This document shows, one piece after another, positions 24,882-33,891 of a DNA stretch of 64,000 nt. This DNA comes from Candidatus Poribacteria bacterium. GTDB taxonomy: Bacteria > Poribacteria > WGA-4E > GCA-2687025. Each line of letters starts with the position of its first letter. Position 1 is the first letter of the stretch. Location of the stretch: NCBI GenBank assembly GCA_028818695.1, contig JAPPNK010000006.1, positions 33,301 to 97,300 on the forward strand, given 5' to 3'. A model generated the notes under the pieces. The model ran no database searches. It had not been told where the DNA came from and worked only from the letters and a program-made list of their open reading frames with translations. Made by a program: the position numbers and the translations under genes.

Positions 24882-26822
24882 ATGCGGCGGATATGGCGCC
24901 TGGCGTTGATCATCTGGACGCTGTTCTTGGCGCATGAAGTTGACGCTGTCAACGTATACGGCGATATAACGATGTGGGACGGCTTTAAAGACTATCCAGA
25001 TACGGAGGGCGAGCGCGGATACGCGATACGGCGGTTCAAGATACAGAACCGGTCGACGGACAAAACCCGCCGCGTCACGCTGCGCCTGCCGTATGACAAG
25101 ATGAGCGGAAAGCTCGCCGATGTCCGTCTTCACAGCATTTCGAAAACGATTGAAATGGCGCCTTCCTCGATAGAATGCGTGACGCTGTTTCAGCCCGCTC
25201 TTCCGTTATACGGCGATGGGTGCGCCGTTTATATTGACGGAAAGCGGCAGCAAGAGCCTGTGGAACCGATCGCGCGGCTAGCCGACCATGGGACGGTTTT
25301 CAGCTCCGCTCCGTCATCCGCGGCAGGGTCTTTGATCGGATCGTCTGCGCCGTTTGAGCCGAAAATCTTCATGACCAATATCAATCTCAGATTCCATGAA
25401 GCGTATATGGGCGGTAAAGCGGCTGAGTTCCTTTCCCGCGCAGGCGCAAGCGGCGGCAAATCGTTCTCGACTCCGCAATTCATCAGCGCTAACGAGTTCG
25501 ATATTCGATTCAGGAGAGCGTTTAAAGTCGACGAGACAGATGTCCGCCATTCCAATCATTTCGGGCCGAGCTGGCTGAATTATTCTTCTGTCGAAGGCGT
25601 TGTCTATGACGATGGTTATGTAGCGTACATGACAGGGCCGGCGCGTCTCGCTCTGTGGCGGTATGTGGAATGCGGAGGGACGCTCACTTTCATTGCGATT
25701 CCGGATAAGGTGGAGGTGTACGATGGGACGTTAAGGTATAGTAGCAGGAAGCTGCTCAGCGAATGGGCGTCTTTAGACTCTCGACTGAAAAATCGACGCA
25801 TCTATGAGGATACGTACGAGCGGTTCGATGTTGGCTTTGGCGTTTTTCACCTGGTCGGACAGAACAGCTTCGGTTCCGGCGATATTGCCGACACAGGCAT
25901 TGCTATACCGGAAACATGGTATGAGGCGGAGCCAGCAAGGAATCAGCTTCACACCGCATACGGAGCGAATCAGGTTCTGCCGATGGCGGAGCCTGTCGAT
26001 TCGCGCGCTTCTTATCGGCGTTTCTTTTTTCTAATGCTCATCCTTGCCGTCCTGATCGGACCCGCAAATCTATATTTGTTGAAACGCATAAAGCGGCGCG
26101 AGTGGGTTTATTGGACGACGCCCGCCGTGTCGATCTTGGCGTGCGGCGCGTTTGTGTTGTATGCGTCCGTTACGATCGGTTGGCGTCAACAGACGCGCGT
26201 CGTCAGCCTGACGCATTTAGACCAGCAAACTGGACGGGCGGCGACCATCGGATGGGCGGCGTACTACTCGCCCATGACGAGCGGGACCGAGCTGCGTTTT
26301 GACGAGAACACGGAGCTGACGCCCCTAGCCTTCGGCGAAAAGCTGGTCGGCTCTATCGACTGGACGGACGGACAGCGGCTGACGGGCGGATGGCTTCCCG
26401 CGCGCATCTCTCGACACTTCAAACTGCGCAAGAATGAAGACCGCCCCGAACGCATCGACCTCAAAAAGGAGGGCGGCGCTTTAAAAGTCATCAACCGCCT
26501 CGGCGCGCGCCTCAAAAGCTTCTGGTATGCCGACCATGACGGCAAGGTCTATCAAGCGTCCAAAGTTCCAAACGGCGCTGAATCCGTTTTAACCGAAACA
26601 AAGGGCGTAAAAATTGGCTTGAAAAAGCTGCGCGATGTGTACGTCTCTCAAGACTGGGTCGCCGAGATCGAGGCGGTGAAGGCGTCGCCCGCGGCGTATC
26701 TTCAACCAGGGCAGTATTTCGCCGAGCTGGAAGAGAATGCGTTTGTGGAGAAGGCATTGAAGGGCGCGAAGGCGAAGCCGTCCATATCGCTTGTCATCGG
26801 ACAGATGGAGGCGAAGAAATGA
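24882..26822 (+). CDS. Tandem paralog 1: exported two-TM protein of unknown family
   Basis: A 646-residue membrane protein. An N-terminal signal sequence is followed by a beta-rich extracytoplasmic region, a segment LWRYVECGGTLTFIAIPD resembling the glutamine-amidotransferase-like fold often found in such proteins, then two transmembrane helices near residues 379-400 and 409-432 around IGPANLYLLKRIKRREW, and a conserved C-terminal domain of about 190 residues (SIDWTDGQRLTGGW to LQPGQYFAELEENAF). I know the IGP-N-x-x-L-x-R-x-x-R helix pair from uncharacterised planctomycete and verrucomicrobial proteins; no function is established. GGAGG lies 12 bases before the ATG. It is the first of four tandem copies and overlaps copy 2 by ATGA. 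Confidence 0.75.
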   Translation: MRRIWRLALIIWTLFLAHEVDAVNVYGDITMWDGFKDYPDTEGERGYAIRRFKIQNRSTDKTRRVTLRLPYDKMSGKLADVRLHSISKTIEMAPSSIECVTLFQPALPLYGDGCAVYIDGKRQQEPVEPIARLADHGTVFSSAPSSAAGSLIGSSAPFEPKIFMTNINLRFHEAYMGGKAAEFLSRAGASGGKSFSTPQFISANEFDIRFRRAFKVDETDVRHSNHFGPSWLNYSSVEGVVYDDGYVAYMTGPARLALWRYVECGGTLTFIAIPDKVEVYDGTLRYSSRKLLSEWASLDSRLKNRRIYEDTYERFDVGFGVFHLVGQNSFGSGDIADTGIAIPETWYEAEPARNQLHTAYGANQVLPMAEPVDSRASYRRFFFLMLILAVLIGPANLYLLKRIKRREWVYWTTPAVSILACGAFVLYASVTIGWRQQTRVVSLTHLDQQTGRAATIGWAAYYSPMTSGTELRFDENTELTPLAFGEKLVGSIDWTDGQRLTGGWLPARISRHFKLRKNEDRPERIDLKKEGGALKVINRLGARLKSFWYADHDGKVYQASKVPNGAESVLTETKGVKIGLKKLRDVYVSQDWVAEIEAVKASPAAYLQPGQYFAELEENAFVEKALKGAKAKPSISLVIGQMEAKK

Positions 26823-28633
26823 GGTTTGCGCGTGTCTTGTGCGCGGCGACGTTGTTCGGATACGCGCTGAGCGGATCAGCATCTTACCCTTTCGGTCAGA
26901 ATTACGGCGACATCTCAATCGAAGTGAGGCGTTCTCTTATCGGAGCCAGCGGCTCTAAGATCCATGGCTACGCCGCTCTCCGCATTAAAGCGAGCAATCG
27001 CTCTCCCGACAAGGCGCATCGGGTCGAGATACGCTTCCCGTCCGAAGGCGCCAACTCCTTCTGGGGGCCAGGGCGGCTCAAAAGCCTCTCCAAGACGATT
27101 GAGGTCGCTCCCGACTCAACCGCAGAAGCCTACTTCTATAAACCGTGGATACGTCTAGACGGCCGCGGCGAGGAAGCGATTGTGTATATTGACGGAAAGA
27201 AGCAGGCGCAGAATGTTCACGCGTTTGGCACAGGCTTACATGGGGCAAGCGGTTCGTTCGGCGGTCCGTTCGGCGGCGGGTCATGGGTTTACTCTTCAGC
27301 AGAGCCGACCGTGTCGTTTGGCGCGATTCGTAAGAGCAGTTTTCCCGTACCTTCCAAAATCAACACACGGACGCGCCATTCGTTTGATTCAACCTGGCTC
27401 GCTTATTCAGGTTACGACGGGATTATCCTGTCACTTTCCGAAGCCAATACGTTGAGCGCCGATGAACGCGCCGCCCTCTGGGAGTATGTCAAAGCCGGCG
27501 GATCGCTCGCCGTGATGGGATTAGGGCAACTATCCGATGATTGGGCGCGATTGGACAGCCGTTTGGCGAATCGAGAACTTGTCAGCGACTCGTCTGAGCG
27601 GTATGAAATCGGGTTTGGGCTTCTTTTTTTGTCGGAGCCGCCGTTCTTCCCGACCTCGTCTCGGCCCCCCGCGCATACAGCGATTTACGATTCATGGCTT
27701 GAAACGCAAGAACCCTGGCTGTTAATCTACACCGCGGCCGGCGCAAACAAAGTCTTTCCTGTCGCCAAGCCGGTCGACACCATGGCAAGTCTCCGCCGCA
27801 TGTTTTTTCTGGCGCTTCTGTTTGCGGCGGTTATCGGTCCCTTGAACATCGCCGTTCTGCGGCGAAAGAAACAGATGATGCGCCTCTATTGGACGGCGCC
27901 CGCGATCTCCTTGACCGCATGTTTGCTGTTCGTTCTCTATTTCGCTGTCTTTGAAGGCGTAAGCAAGTATACGCGCGTCGCCAGCTTGACGATGATTGAT
28001 CAGGAGTTGCGCTTGGCGACGACGATCGGTTGGATCGGCTTCTATTCGCCGACCGCGCATCCCGACGGGCTTCTCTTTGACGAAGTAACGGAGCTGACGC
28101 TGCAGGAGGAGGGCTTGCCCAGATTCAGCCCGCCAGCGATGGGTACGACGGTGGGCATGGACAGGGTAGGTTCCGTCGACTGGACAGACGGGCAGCGTTG
28201 GTCGGGCGGATGGATACAGCCGCGCATCCCGCTGCATTTCAAACTGCGTAAAAGCGAATCCCGCCCTGAACGCATGGACCTCAAAAAAGAGGACGGCGCC
28301 TTAAAGGTCGTCAACCGCCTCGGCTCCCGCGTCAAATCTCTCTGGTACGCCGACCATGACGGCAAGGTTTATCAAGCGGCTGACATTTCTAACGGCTCCG
28401 AATCCGTTTTAACCGAAACAAACGACGTAAAGATTGGCTTGAAAAAGCTACGCGATGTGTACGCCTCCCAAGACTGGGTCGCCAAGATCGAGGCGGTGAA
28501 GGCGTCGCCCGTGGCGTATCTTCAACCAGGGCAGTATTTCGCCGAGCTGGAAGAGAATGCGTTTGTGGAGAAGGCATTGAAGGGCGCTAAGATGAAGCCG
28601 TCCACATGCCTTGTGCTGGGCATCTTGGAGTAG
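26819..28633 (+). CDS. Tandem paralog 2: exported two-TM protein of unknown family
   Basis: The most diverged and shortest copy (604 residues). It keeps the signal peptide (cleavage after SGSAS), the N-terminal beta domain with LKSLSKTIEVAPDS, a GATase-like VKAGGSLAVMGLG segment, the helix pair around IGPLNIAVLRRKKQ and the C-terminal domain. The DNA of its last 400 bases is close to that of the other copies while the middle differs, including a shorter region before the first membrane helix and different TM residues. Its start codon overlaps the stop of copy 1 (ATGA), indicating translational coupling. Probably envelope-located; function unknown. Confidence 0.75.
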   Translation: MRFARVLCAATLFGYALSGSASYPFGQNYGDISIEVRRSLIGASGSKIHGYAALRIKASNRSPDKAHRVEIRFPSEGANSFWGPGRLKSLSKTIEVAPDSTAEAYFYKPWIRLDGRGEEAIVYIDGKKQAQNVHAFGTGLHGASGSFGGPFGGGSWVYSSAEPTVSFGAIRKSSFPVPSKINTRTRHSFDSTWLAYSGYDGIILSLSEANTLSADERAALWEYVKAGGSLAVMGLGQLSDDWARLDSRLANRELVSDSSERYEIGFGLLFLSEPPFFPTSSRPPAHTAIYDSWLETQEPWLLIYTAAGANKVFPVAKPVDTMASLRRMFFLALLFAAVIGPLNIAVLRRKKQMMRLYWTAPAISLTACLLFVLYFAVFEGVSKYTRVASLTMIDQELRLATTIGWIGFYSPTAHPDGLLFDEVTELTLQEEGLPRFSPPAMGTTVGMDRVGSVDWTDGQRWSGGWIQPRIPLHFKLRKSESRPERMDLKKEDGALKVVNRLGSRVKSLWYADHDGKVYQAADISNGSESVLTETNDVKIGLKKLRDVYASQDWVAKIEAVKASPVAYLQPGQYFAELEENAFVEKALKGAKMKPSTCLVLGILE

Positions 28634-28638
28634 ATGAA

Positions 28639-30561
28639 ATGAAGCATATGCGCGTTGCGTTGGCGTCGCTTTTTGCGTTGATTGCCGCGGATTTATCCGC
28701 CTCCCCGACCATTCGGAGGATCGGCGATATCGGGATCGTGACAAACTCGCGCTCCTCCACTCGAGACGCTTCGAGCGGCTATGCGATGCATCGCATTGAG
28801 CTCTGGAATAGCTCGTCCAGCGAAACGCATCAGGTTCATCTGCGCATTCCAGCAGAGCCGCGCGGTTTGCCTGGCGTCAACGTCTATCTTCACAGCGTCT
28901 CTAAGACGTTTGTAATTCAGCCTTCCTCTCGTATGGACGCGCTGATTCATCAACCGCCTCTGCCGATGTACCTAGATCCGACGATCGCCGTCTCTATCAA
29001 CGGAAAGCTGGAAGAGAGCGTTCATCTTCGTATGCCGAAGTCACATGCCGCCGCGGCGCCGACAGCGGTCCATCCCTCCTTCGTTTCTTATGCGTTTGAA
29101 CCGCGCATCTCGATGAACGGATGGGTATGGACGTACGACAACATATATAGCGCCGTAAAGGGTGCCGTAGAGGATCAAGCGGGCAAGTTCGTCTCGTCCG
29201 CTTCTGCCGGCGGGAGATCTATTGCGCTTCCTAGGATCGTTGATGGCCCTCATTATGACGGGTTGAGAAGCGCCTATTATACGATCCCGACGGATATTAC
29301 GAGCGGTTTATTCAAAGAGAGCGGTTCCAAACCGATCTGGCTCAATTACACAACATTTGAAGGGGTCGTCTATAACGAGAAATACGCGGGGGATACAACG
29401 CCGGCGGGCAGGAACGCGCTCTGGCGGTATGTGGATTGCGGCGGTTCGCTCGCCTATTTCGGCAACGGAAAAATGCCGGCATGGTGGTCGGAGCTGGACC
29501 CGCGGCTGGCGGACAAGGATCTCAAACATGGCGCGTTTGAGAAGTATGAGATCGGGTTCGGCGCTCTCTATTTGGTCGGCATTGATGAAGAAGCGCTTGC
29601 GGCGTCAACCGGTTCTACGGAAACACATGAACTGCCAGACAGCGCCATCGACATGGCTAGGTCATGGTATGAGACGGAGCCAGCAAGGAATCAGCTCCAC
29701 ACGGCATACGGAGCGAATCAGGTTCTTCCAATGGCGGAGCCGATCGATTCGCGCGCCTCTTATCAGCGCGTCTTTATTCTGATGCTCATCCTTGCCGTTC
29801 TGATCGGACCCGCAAATCTATGCTTGTTGAAACGCATGAAGCGGCGCGAGTGGGTTTATTGGACGACGCCCGCCGTGTCGATCTTGGCGTGCGGCGCGTT
29901 TGTGTTGTATGCGTCCGTTACGATCGGTTGGCGTCAACAGACGCGCGTCGTCAGCCTGACGCATTTAGACCAGCAAACTGGACGGGCGGCGACCATCGGC
30001 TGGACGGCGTACTACTCCCCCTTGAAAAATGTCGCCGAGCTGCGCTTTGACGAGAACACCGAGCTGACGCCCTTAGCCTTTGGCAGCGAGCTGGTCGGCT
30101 CCGTCGACTGGACAGACGGGCAGCGGCTGACGGGCGGATGGCTTCCCGCCCGCATTCCCCGACACTTCAAGCTGCGCAAGAACGAAGACCGCCCTGAACA
30201 CATTGAGCTCAAAAAAGAGGGCGGCGCTTTAAAAGTCGTCAACCGCCTCGGCGCGCGCCTCAAAAGCTTCTGGTATGCCAACCATGACGGCAAGGTCTAT
30301 CAAGCGTCCAAAGTTTCAAACCGCGCCGAAGCCATATTAACCGAAACAAAAGGCGTAAAGATTGGATTGAAAAAGCTGCGCGATGTGTACGCCTCTCAAG
30401 ACTGGGTCGCCAAGATCGAGGCGGTGAAGGCGTCGCCCGCGGCGTATCTCCAACCAGGGCAGTATTTCGCCGAGCTGGAAGAGAACATGTTTGTGGAGAA
30501 GGCATTGAAGGGCGCGAAGGCGAAGCCGTCCACATGCCTTGTGTTGGGCATCTTGGAGTAG
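28639..30561 (+). CDS. Tandem paralog 3: exported two-TM protein of unknown family
   Basis: A 640-residue copy starting at the ATG five bases after the stop of copy 2 (GGAG in the tail of copy 2 serves as ribosome site); an in-frame ATG inside copy 2 at 28606 is less likely. Its N-terminal 300 residues are closest to copy 4, including the leader VALASLFALIAADLSAS, whereas the helix pair and what follows (about 29670-30010) are nearly identical in DNA to copy 1. This mosaic pattern suggests gene conversion or unequal crossing-over among the copies. Domain order is as in copy 1, with WRYVDCGGSLAYFGNG in the GATase-like region. Confidence 0.75.
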   Translation: MKHMRVALASLFALIAADLSASPTIRRIGDIGIVTNSRSSTRDASSGYAMHRIELWNSSSSETHQVHLRIPAEPRGLPGVNVYLHSVSKTFVIQPSSRMDALIHQPPLPMYLDPTIAVSINGKLEESVHLRMPKSHAAAAPTAVHPSFVSYAFEPRISMNGWVWTYDNIYSAVKGAVEDQAGKFVSSASAGGRSIALPRIVDGPHYDGLRSAYYTIPTDITSGLFKESGSKPIWLNYTTFEGVVYNEKYAGDTTPAGRNALWRYVDCGGSLAYFGNGKMPAWWSELDPRLADKDLKHGAFEKYEIGFGALYLVGIDEEALAASTGSTETHELPDSAIDMARSWYETEPARNQLHTAYGANQVLPMAEPIDSRASYQRVFILMLILAVLIGPANLCLLKRMKRREWVYWTTPAVSILACGAFVLYASVTIGWRQQTRVVSLTHLDQQTGRAATIGWTAYYSPLKNVAELRFDENTELTPLAFGSELVGSVDWTDGQRLTGGWLPARIPRHFKLRKNEDRPEHIELKKEGGALKVVNRLGARLKSFWYANHDGKVYQASKVSNRAEAILTETKGVKIGLKKLRDVYASQDWVAKIEAVKASPAAYLQPGQYFAELEENMFVEKALKGAKAKPSTCLVLGILE

Positions 30562-30566
30562 ATGAA

Positions 30567-32471
30567 ATGAAGCATGCGCGCGTTGTGTTGGCGTCGCTCT
30601 TTGCGTTGATTGCCGCGGATTTATCCGCCTCCCCGACCTTTCAGGCGATCGGCGATATCTGGATTGTGAGAAACCCGGGCCCCTACGCTCGAGACGCTTC
30701 GAGCGGCTATGCGACGCATCGCATTAAGATCTGGAATAGATCGTCCAGCGAAACGCATCGGGTTCATCTGCGCATTCCAGCAGAGCCGCGCGGCTTGCCC
30801 GGCGTCAACGCCTATCTTCACAGCGTCTCTAAGACGTTTGTAATTCCGCCTTCCTCTAGTGTGGACGCGCTGATTCATCAACCGCCTCTGCCGGTGTACC
30901 GCGAGCCGACGATCGCCGTCTCTGTCATCGGAAAGCAGGAAAAAGGGCGCGTTCATTTTCGCAGTATGGAGTATTTGCATGCTGCCGCCTTGCCGACAGC
31001 GGTTCATCCCTCTTTCGTCTCGTATGCGTTTGAACCGCGCGTCTTGATAAACGTATGGAGGAACCACTACGCATATATCGTACTGGATCAAGCGGACAAG
31101 CTTATCTCGTCCGCTTCTGCCGGCAGCAGAAGCTCTATGGCACCTCCTAGGCCCGTCAATGGCAGCCACTACGACGGGTTGAGAAGAGCCTATTATACTA
31201 CCCCGCCGGATGTAACAAGCGGTATTTTCAAAGGCAACGGTTCCAAACCGATCTGGCTCAATTACACAACATTTGAAGGGGTTGTCTATAGCGAAGAATA
31301 CGCGCAGCATCTGACGCCGGCGGGCAGGAACGCGCTCTGGCGGTATGTGGATTGCGGCGGTTCGCTCGCCTATTTCGGCAACGGAAAAATGCCGGCATGG
31401 TGGTCGGAGCTGGACCCGCGGCTGGCGGACAAGGATCTCAAACATGGCGCGTTTGAGAAGTATGAGATCGGGTTCGGCTCTCTCTATTTAGTCGGCGAGG
31501 TAGATGCGCCCGCGGCGTCAACCGGTTCTACGGAAACGCATGAACTGCCAGACGGCGCCATCAACATCGCAAAGTCATGGTATGAGTCCGAACCGACGAC
31601 AGCCCGACGCCACACAGCGCAAGGGGCGGCAGATATTCTTCCTCTAGGGAAACGGTTCAACTTTATCGCGTCTCTACAGCGCTTTTTTCTAATGGGGCTG
31701 CTTCTGGCCGTTCTGATTGGTCCAGCGCAGCTGTTCGTATTGAAACGCATCAAACGGCGCGAATGGGTTTATTGGACGACGCCCGCCCTGTCGATCTTGG
31801 CGTGCGGCGCGTTTGTGTTGTATGCGTCCGTTACGATCGGTTGGCGTCAGCAGACGCGCGTCGTTAGCCTGACGCATCTAGACCAGCAAACCGGGCGTGC
31901 GGCGACAATCGGATGGGCGGCGTACTACTCGCCCATGACGAGCGGGACTGAGCTGCGTTTTGACGAGAACACCGAGTTGACGCCTCTAGCATACGGCGAT
32001 AAGCTGGTCGGCTCCATCGACTGGACAGACGGGCAGCTCCTCACCGGCGGATGGGTTCCCGCGCGCGTCCCCCGACACTTCAAGCTGCGCAAGAACGAAG
32101 ACCGCCCTGAACGCATCGACCTCAAAAAAGAGGGCGGAGCCTTAAAGGTTATCAACCGCCTTGGCGCGCGCGTCAAAAGCTTCTGGTACGCCGACCATGA
32201 CGGCAAGGTCTATCAAGCGTCCAAAGTCTCAAACGGCTCCGAATCTGTTTTAACCGAAACAAACGGCGTAAAGATTGGATTGAAAAAGCTGCGCGATGTG
32301 TACGCCTGCCAAGACTGGGTCGCTGAGATCGAGGCGGTGAAGGCGTCGCCCGCGGCGTATCTTCAACCTGGGCAGTATTTCGCCGAACTGAAAGAGAATG
32401 TGTTTGTGGAGAAGGCATTGGAGGAGGCTAAGGCGAAACCGTCCATATCGCTTGTCATCGGGAAGTTTTAA
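30567..32471 (+). CDS. Tandem paralog 4: exported two-TM protein of unknown family
   Basis: The last copy (634 residues), beginning five bases after copy 3 with the same junction sequence (GGAGTAGATGAA, then ATG) as between copies 2 and 3, which implies the whole gene unit was duplicated together with its intergenic junction. The N-terminal half matches copy 3. The stretch just before the membrane helices (YESEPTTARRHTAQGAADIL) is unlike copies 1 and 3, and the C-terminal part then returns to near identity with copy 1. It is probably the end of the operon; a 95-base gap follows. Confidence 0.75.
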   Translation: MKHARVVLASLFALIAADLSASPTFQAIGDIWIVRNPGPYARDASSGYATHRIKIWNRSSSETHRVHLRIPAEPRGLPGVNAYLHSVSKTFVIPPSSSVDALIHQPPLPVYREPTIAVSVIGKQEKGRVHFRSMEYLHAAALPTAVHPSFVSYAFEPRVLINVWRNHYAYIVLDQADKLISSASAGSRSSMAPPRPVNGSHYDGLRRAYYTTPPDVTSGIFKGNGSKPIWLNYTTFEGVVYSEEYAQHLTPAGRNALWRYVDCGGSLAYFGNGKMPAWWSELDPRLADKDLKHGAFEKYEIGFGSLYLVGEVDAPAASTGSTETHELPDGAINIAKSWYESEPTTARRHTAQGAADILPLGKRFNFIASLQRFFLMGLLLAVLIGPAQLFVLKRIKRREWVYWTTPALSILACGAFVLYASVTIGWRQQTRVVSLTHLDQQTGRAATIGWAAYYSPMTSGTELRFDENTELTPLAYGDKLVGSIDWTDGQLLTGGWVPARVPRHFKLRKNEDRPERIDLKKEGGALKVINRLGARVKSFWYADHDGKVYQASKVSNGSESVLTETNGVKIGLKKLRDVYACQDWVAEIEAVKASPAAYLQPGQYFAELKENVFVEKALEEAKAKPSISLVIGKF

Positions 32472-32566
32472 CTTCGTTTTAAAGAATGCCGGTGCAGCCC
32501 GCCATGACGCGCCCGCCCCATCAGCGCTACAATACGCCTTCAGTCAAAACAAAGCGGTGAAGCGGC

Positions 32567-33673
32567 ATGTCTAAAATGGAACCGGAACGGGAGATATGGG
32601 CGGCTCAGTCCGTTTGGATGGGTTACGCCTCTCTAGCCGCAGCGCTTGCGGCCGCCTTGACGGCGCCTCTTTTTGCGTTGTCGGGGCATTCGATTCCCGC
32701 AGCCGTTCTCATCCTCGCTGCTGTCGCTGCCGTCTCCCGCGCCGCTTGGAAACGCTCCGGCTACCGATACTCCATGACCAACGCGATGCTCCGCAGGGAG
32801 CGCTTCTCCTTCCGCAAACATGACCGCGAAACGGCGTATCTTCCGCTCGCCGCCATTGAGCGTCTAGAAATCAAGCGCAGCGCGTGGCAGCGGGCGTTGG
32901 GCGTAGGCGACATCCTTCTTTACGCTCACAGCGTCTCGGTCCCCGTGATGCGCCTTATCAATATCAGCGAGCCTGAAATAGCCGCCCAGCGCATTCAACA
33001 TCAGATGAGCGGGACGCCGGGAGAGGTTGTTCCGTCCGCCGCCGTCCGTCCGTCCATCCCTGTTGAAGAGCTTCTGGCGCAGGACGGACGCCGCGTTCAA
33101 CGCGCGCTGTCCATTGCGGCGGCGGCGTTGATATTGACAGCCGCCCTTGCAGCCGCGCTGCATACCAGCTCCCAAAGAACGCATGAGATCCAGCCCGCTT
33201 ACGCCGAAAACGACCCGATCTACTACCCGGACGGAACGCGCAAGCCGTTCTTAGCCGTCAAGGCGTATATGCAGGCGCGCGTCATGCCGTTCGCCAAAGA
33301 GGCGCTGGGACCTGTCGTCGGGGATGAAAATGTGCGGTGCGAAACATGCCATGGAGAGAATCCCGAAGCGCGCCAATACCGAATGCCGGCCGTCTCTGCC
33401 CTGCCGAACAGCCGCCGTCCAGGGAAGTCGGCGCAGCGCTCCGCCTCCTCAACCGATCTGCAGATACACAACGCGATTGTCGGGCATGCGCACGACTTTG
33501 AAAATGCGCCGATTGCGGAACAGATGCGGCGCGTTGTGCTGCCGGGCATGGCAAAACTGCTCAATCGACCCGTCTACGACCGCTCAAAAACCTACCAGTT
33601 CAACAAAGCAAACGCCGCCTTTGGCTGCTACCATTGCCATCAGCTGAACAAATCGCAAAGCGGAGAGAACTGA
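32567..33673 (+). CDS. bPH2-domain membrane protein fused to a di-heme c-type cytochrome domain
   Basis: A 368-residue protein with an unusual domain pair. Residues 20-60 form two hydrophobic segments, followed by a bacterial PH (YdbT/bPH2-like) domain (YRYSMTNAMLRRERFSF to ISEPEIAAQRIQHQM, about 65-147). A third transmembrane helix spans about 179-199. The C-terminal region carries two CxxCH heme-c sites, CETCH at 258-262 and CYHCH at 354-358, which should face the periplasm. Mono- or di-heme proteins of this sort pass electrons; the PH domain suggests membrane-surface assembly. It follows the paralog operon after 95 bases; partners unknown. Confidence 0.75.
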   Translation: MSKMEPEREIWAAQSVWMGYASLAAALAAALTAPLFALSGHSIPAAVLILAAVAAVSRAAWKRSGYRYSMTNAMLRRERFSFRKHDRETAYLPLAAIERLEIKRSAWQRALGVGDILLYAHSVSVPVMRLINISEPEIAAQRIQHQMSGTPGEVVPSAAVRPSIPVEELLAQDGRRVQRALSIAAAALILTAALAAALHTSSQRTHEIQPAYAENDPIYYPDGTRKPFLAVKAYMQARVMPFAKEALGPVVGDENVRCETCHGENPEARQYRMPAVSALPNSRRPGKSAQRSASSTDLQIHNAIVGHAHDFENAPIAEQMRRVVLPGMAKLLNRPVYDRSKTYQFNKANAAFGCYHCHQLNKSQSGEN

Positions 33674-33742
33674 CCCTTCGCGTCGGCGGTACACCCATGC
33701 GGGGATTTTCATTTTGACTCTAAAGCGTTCGCGTCGCCGGCA

Positions 33743-33770
33743 GTCATTCCCGCATAAGCGGGAATCTTAA
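33743..33770. repeat. REP-like hairpin
   Basis: GTCATTCCCGCATAAGCGGG followed by AATCTTAA. This is the same element as at 13292 and, in the opposite orientation, 54453. Confidence 0.65.
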
Positions 33771-33795
33771 GGCATCGCAGCCGCAGCGCGTTCTT

Positions 33796-33830
33796 TAAAC
33801 CCCCCTAGCCCCCCTTTTCAAGGGGGAATC
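33796..33830. repeat. C-rich dispersed repeat
   Basis: TAAACCCCCCTAGCCCCCCT, then TTTCAAGGGGGAATC, can fold on its CCCCC/GGGGG arms. A homologous unit lies at 54520-54555 on the other strand, and at both places it sits beside a REP-like hairpin. Nothing else is visible in the 33674-33891 gap. Confidence 0.55.
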
Positions 33831-33891
33831 GGACGCGGCGCCGCGAATATCCCCATATGAGCGTACTGCCGAGGCATCGTATCTGTTGTGT

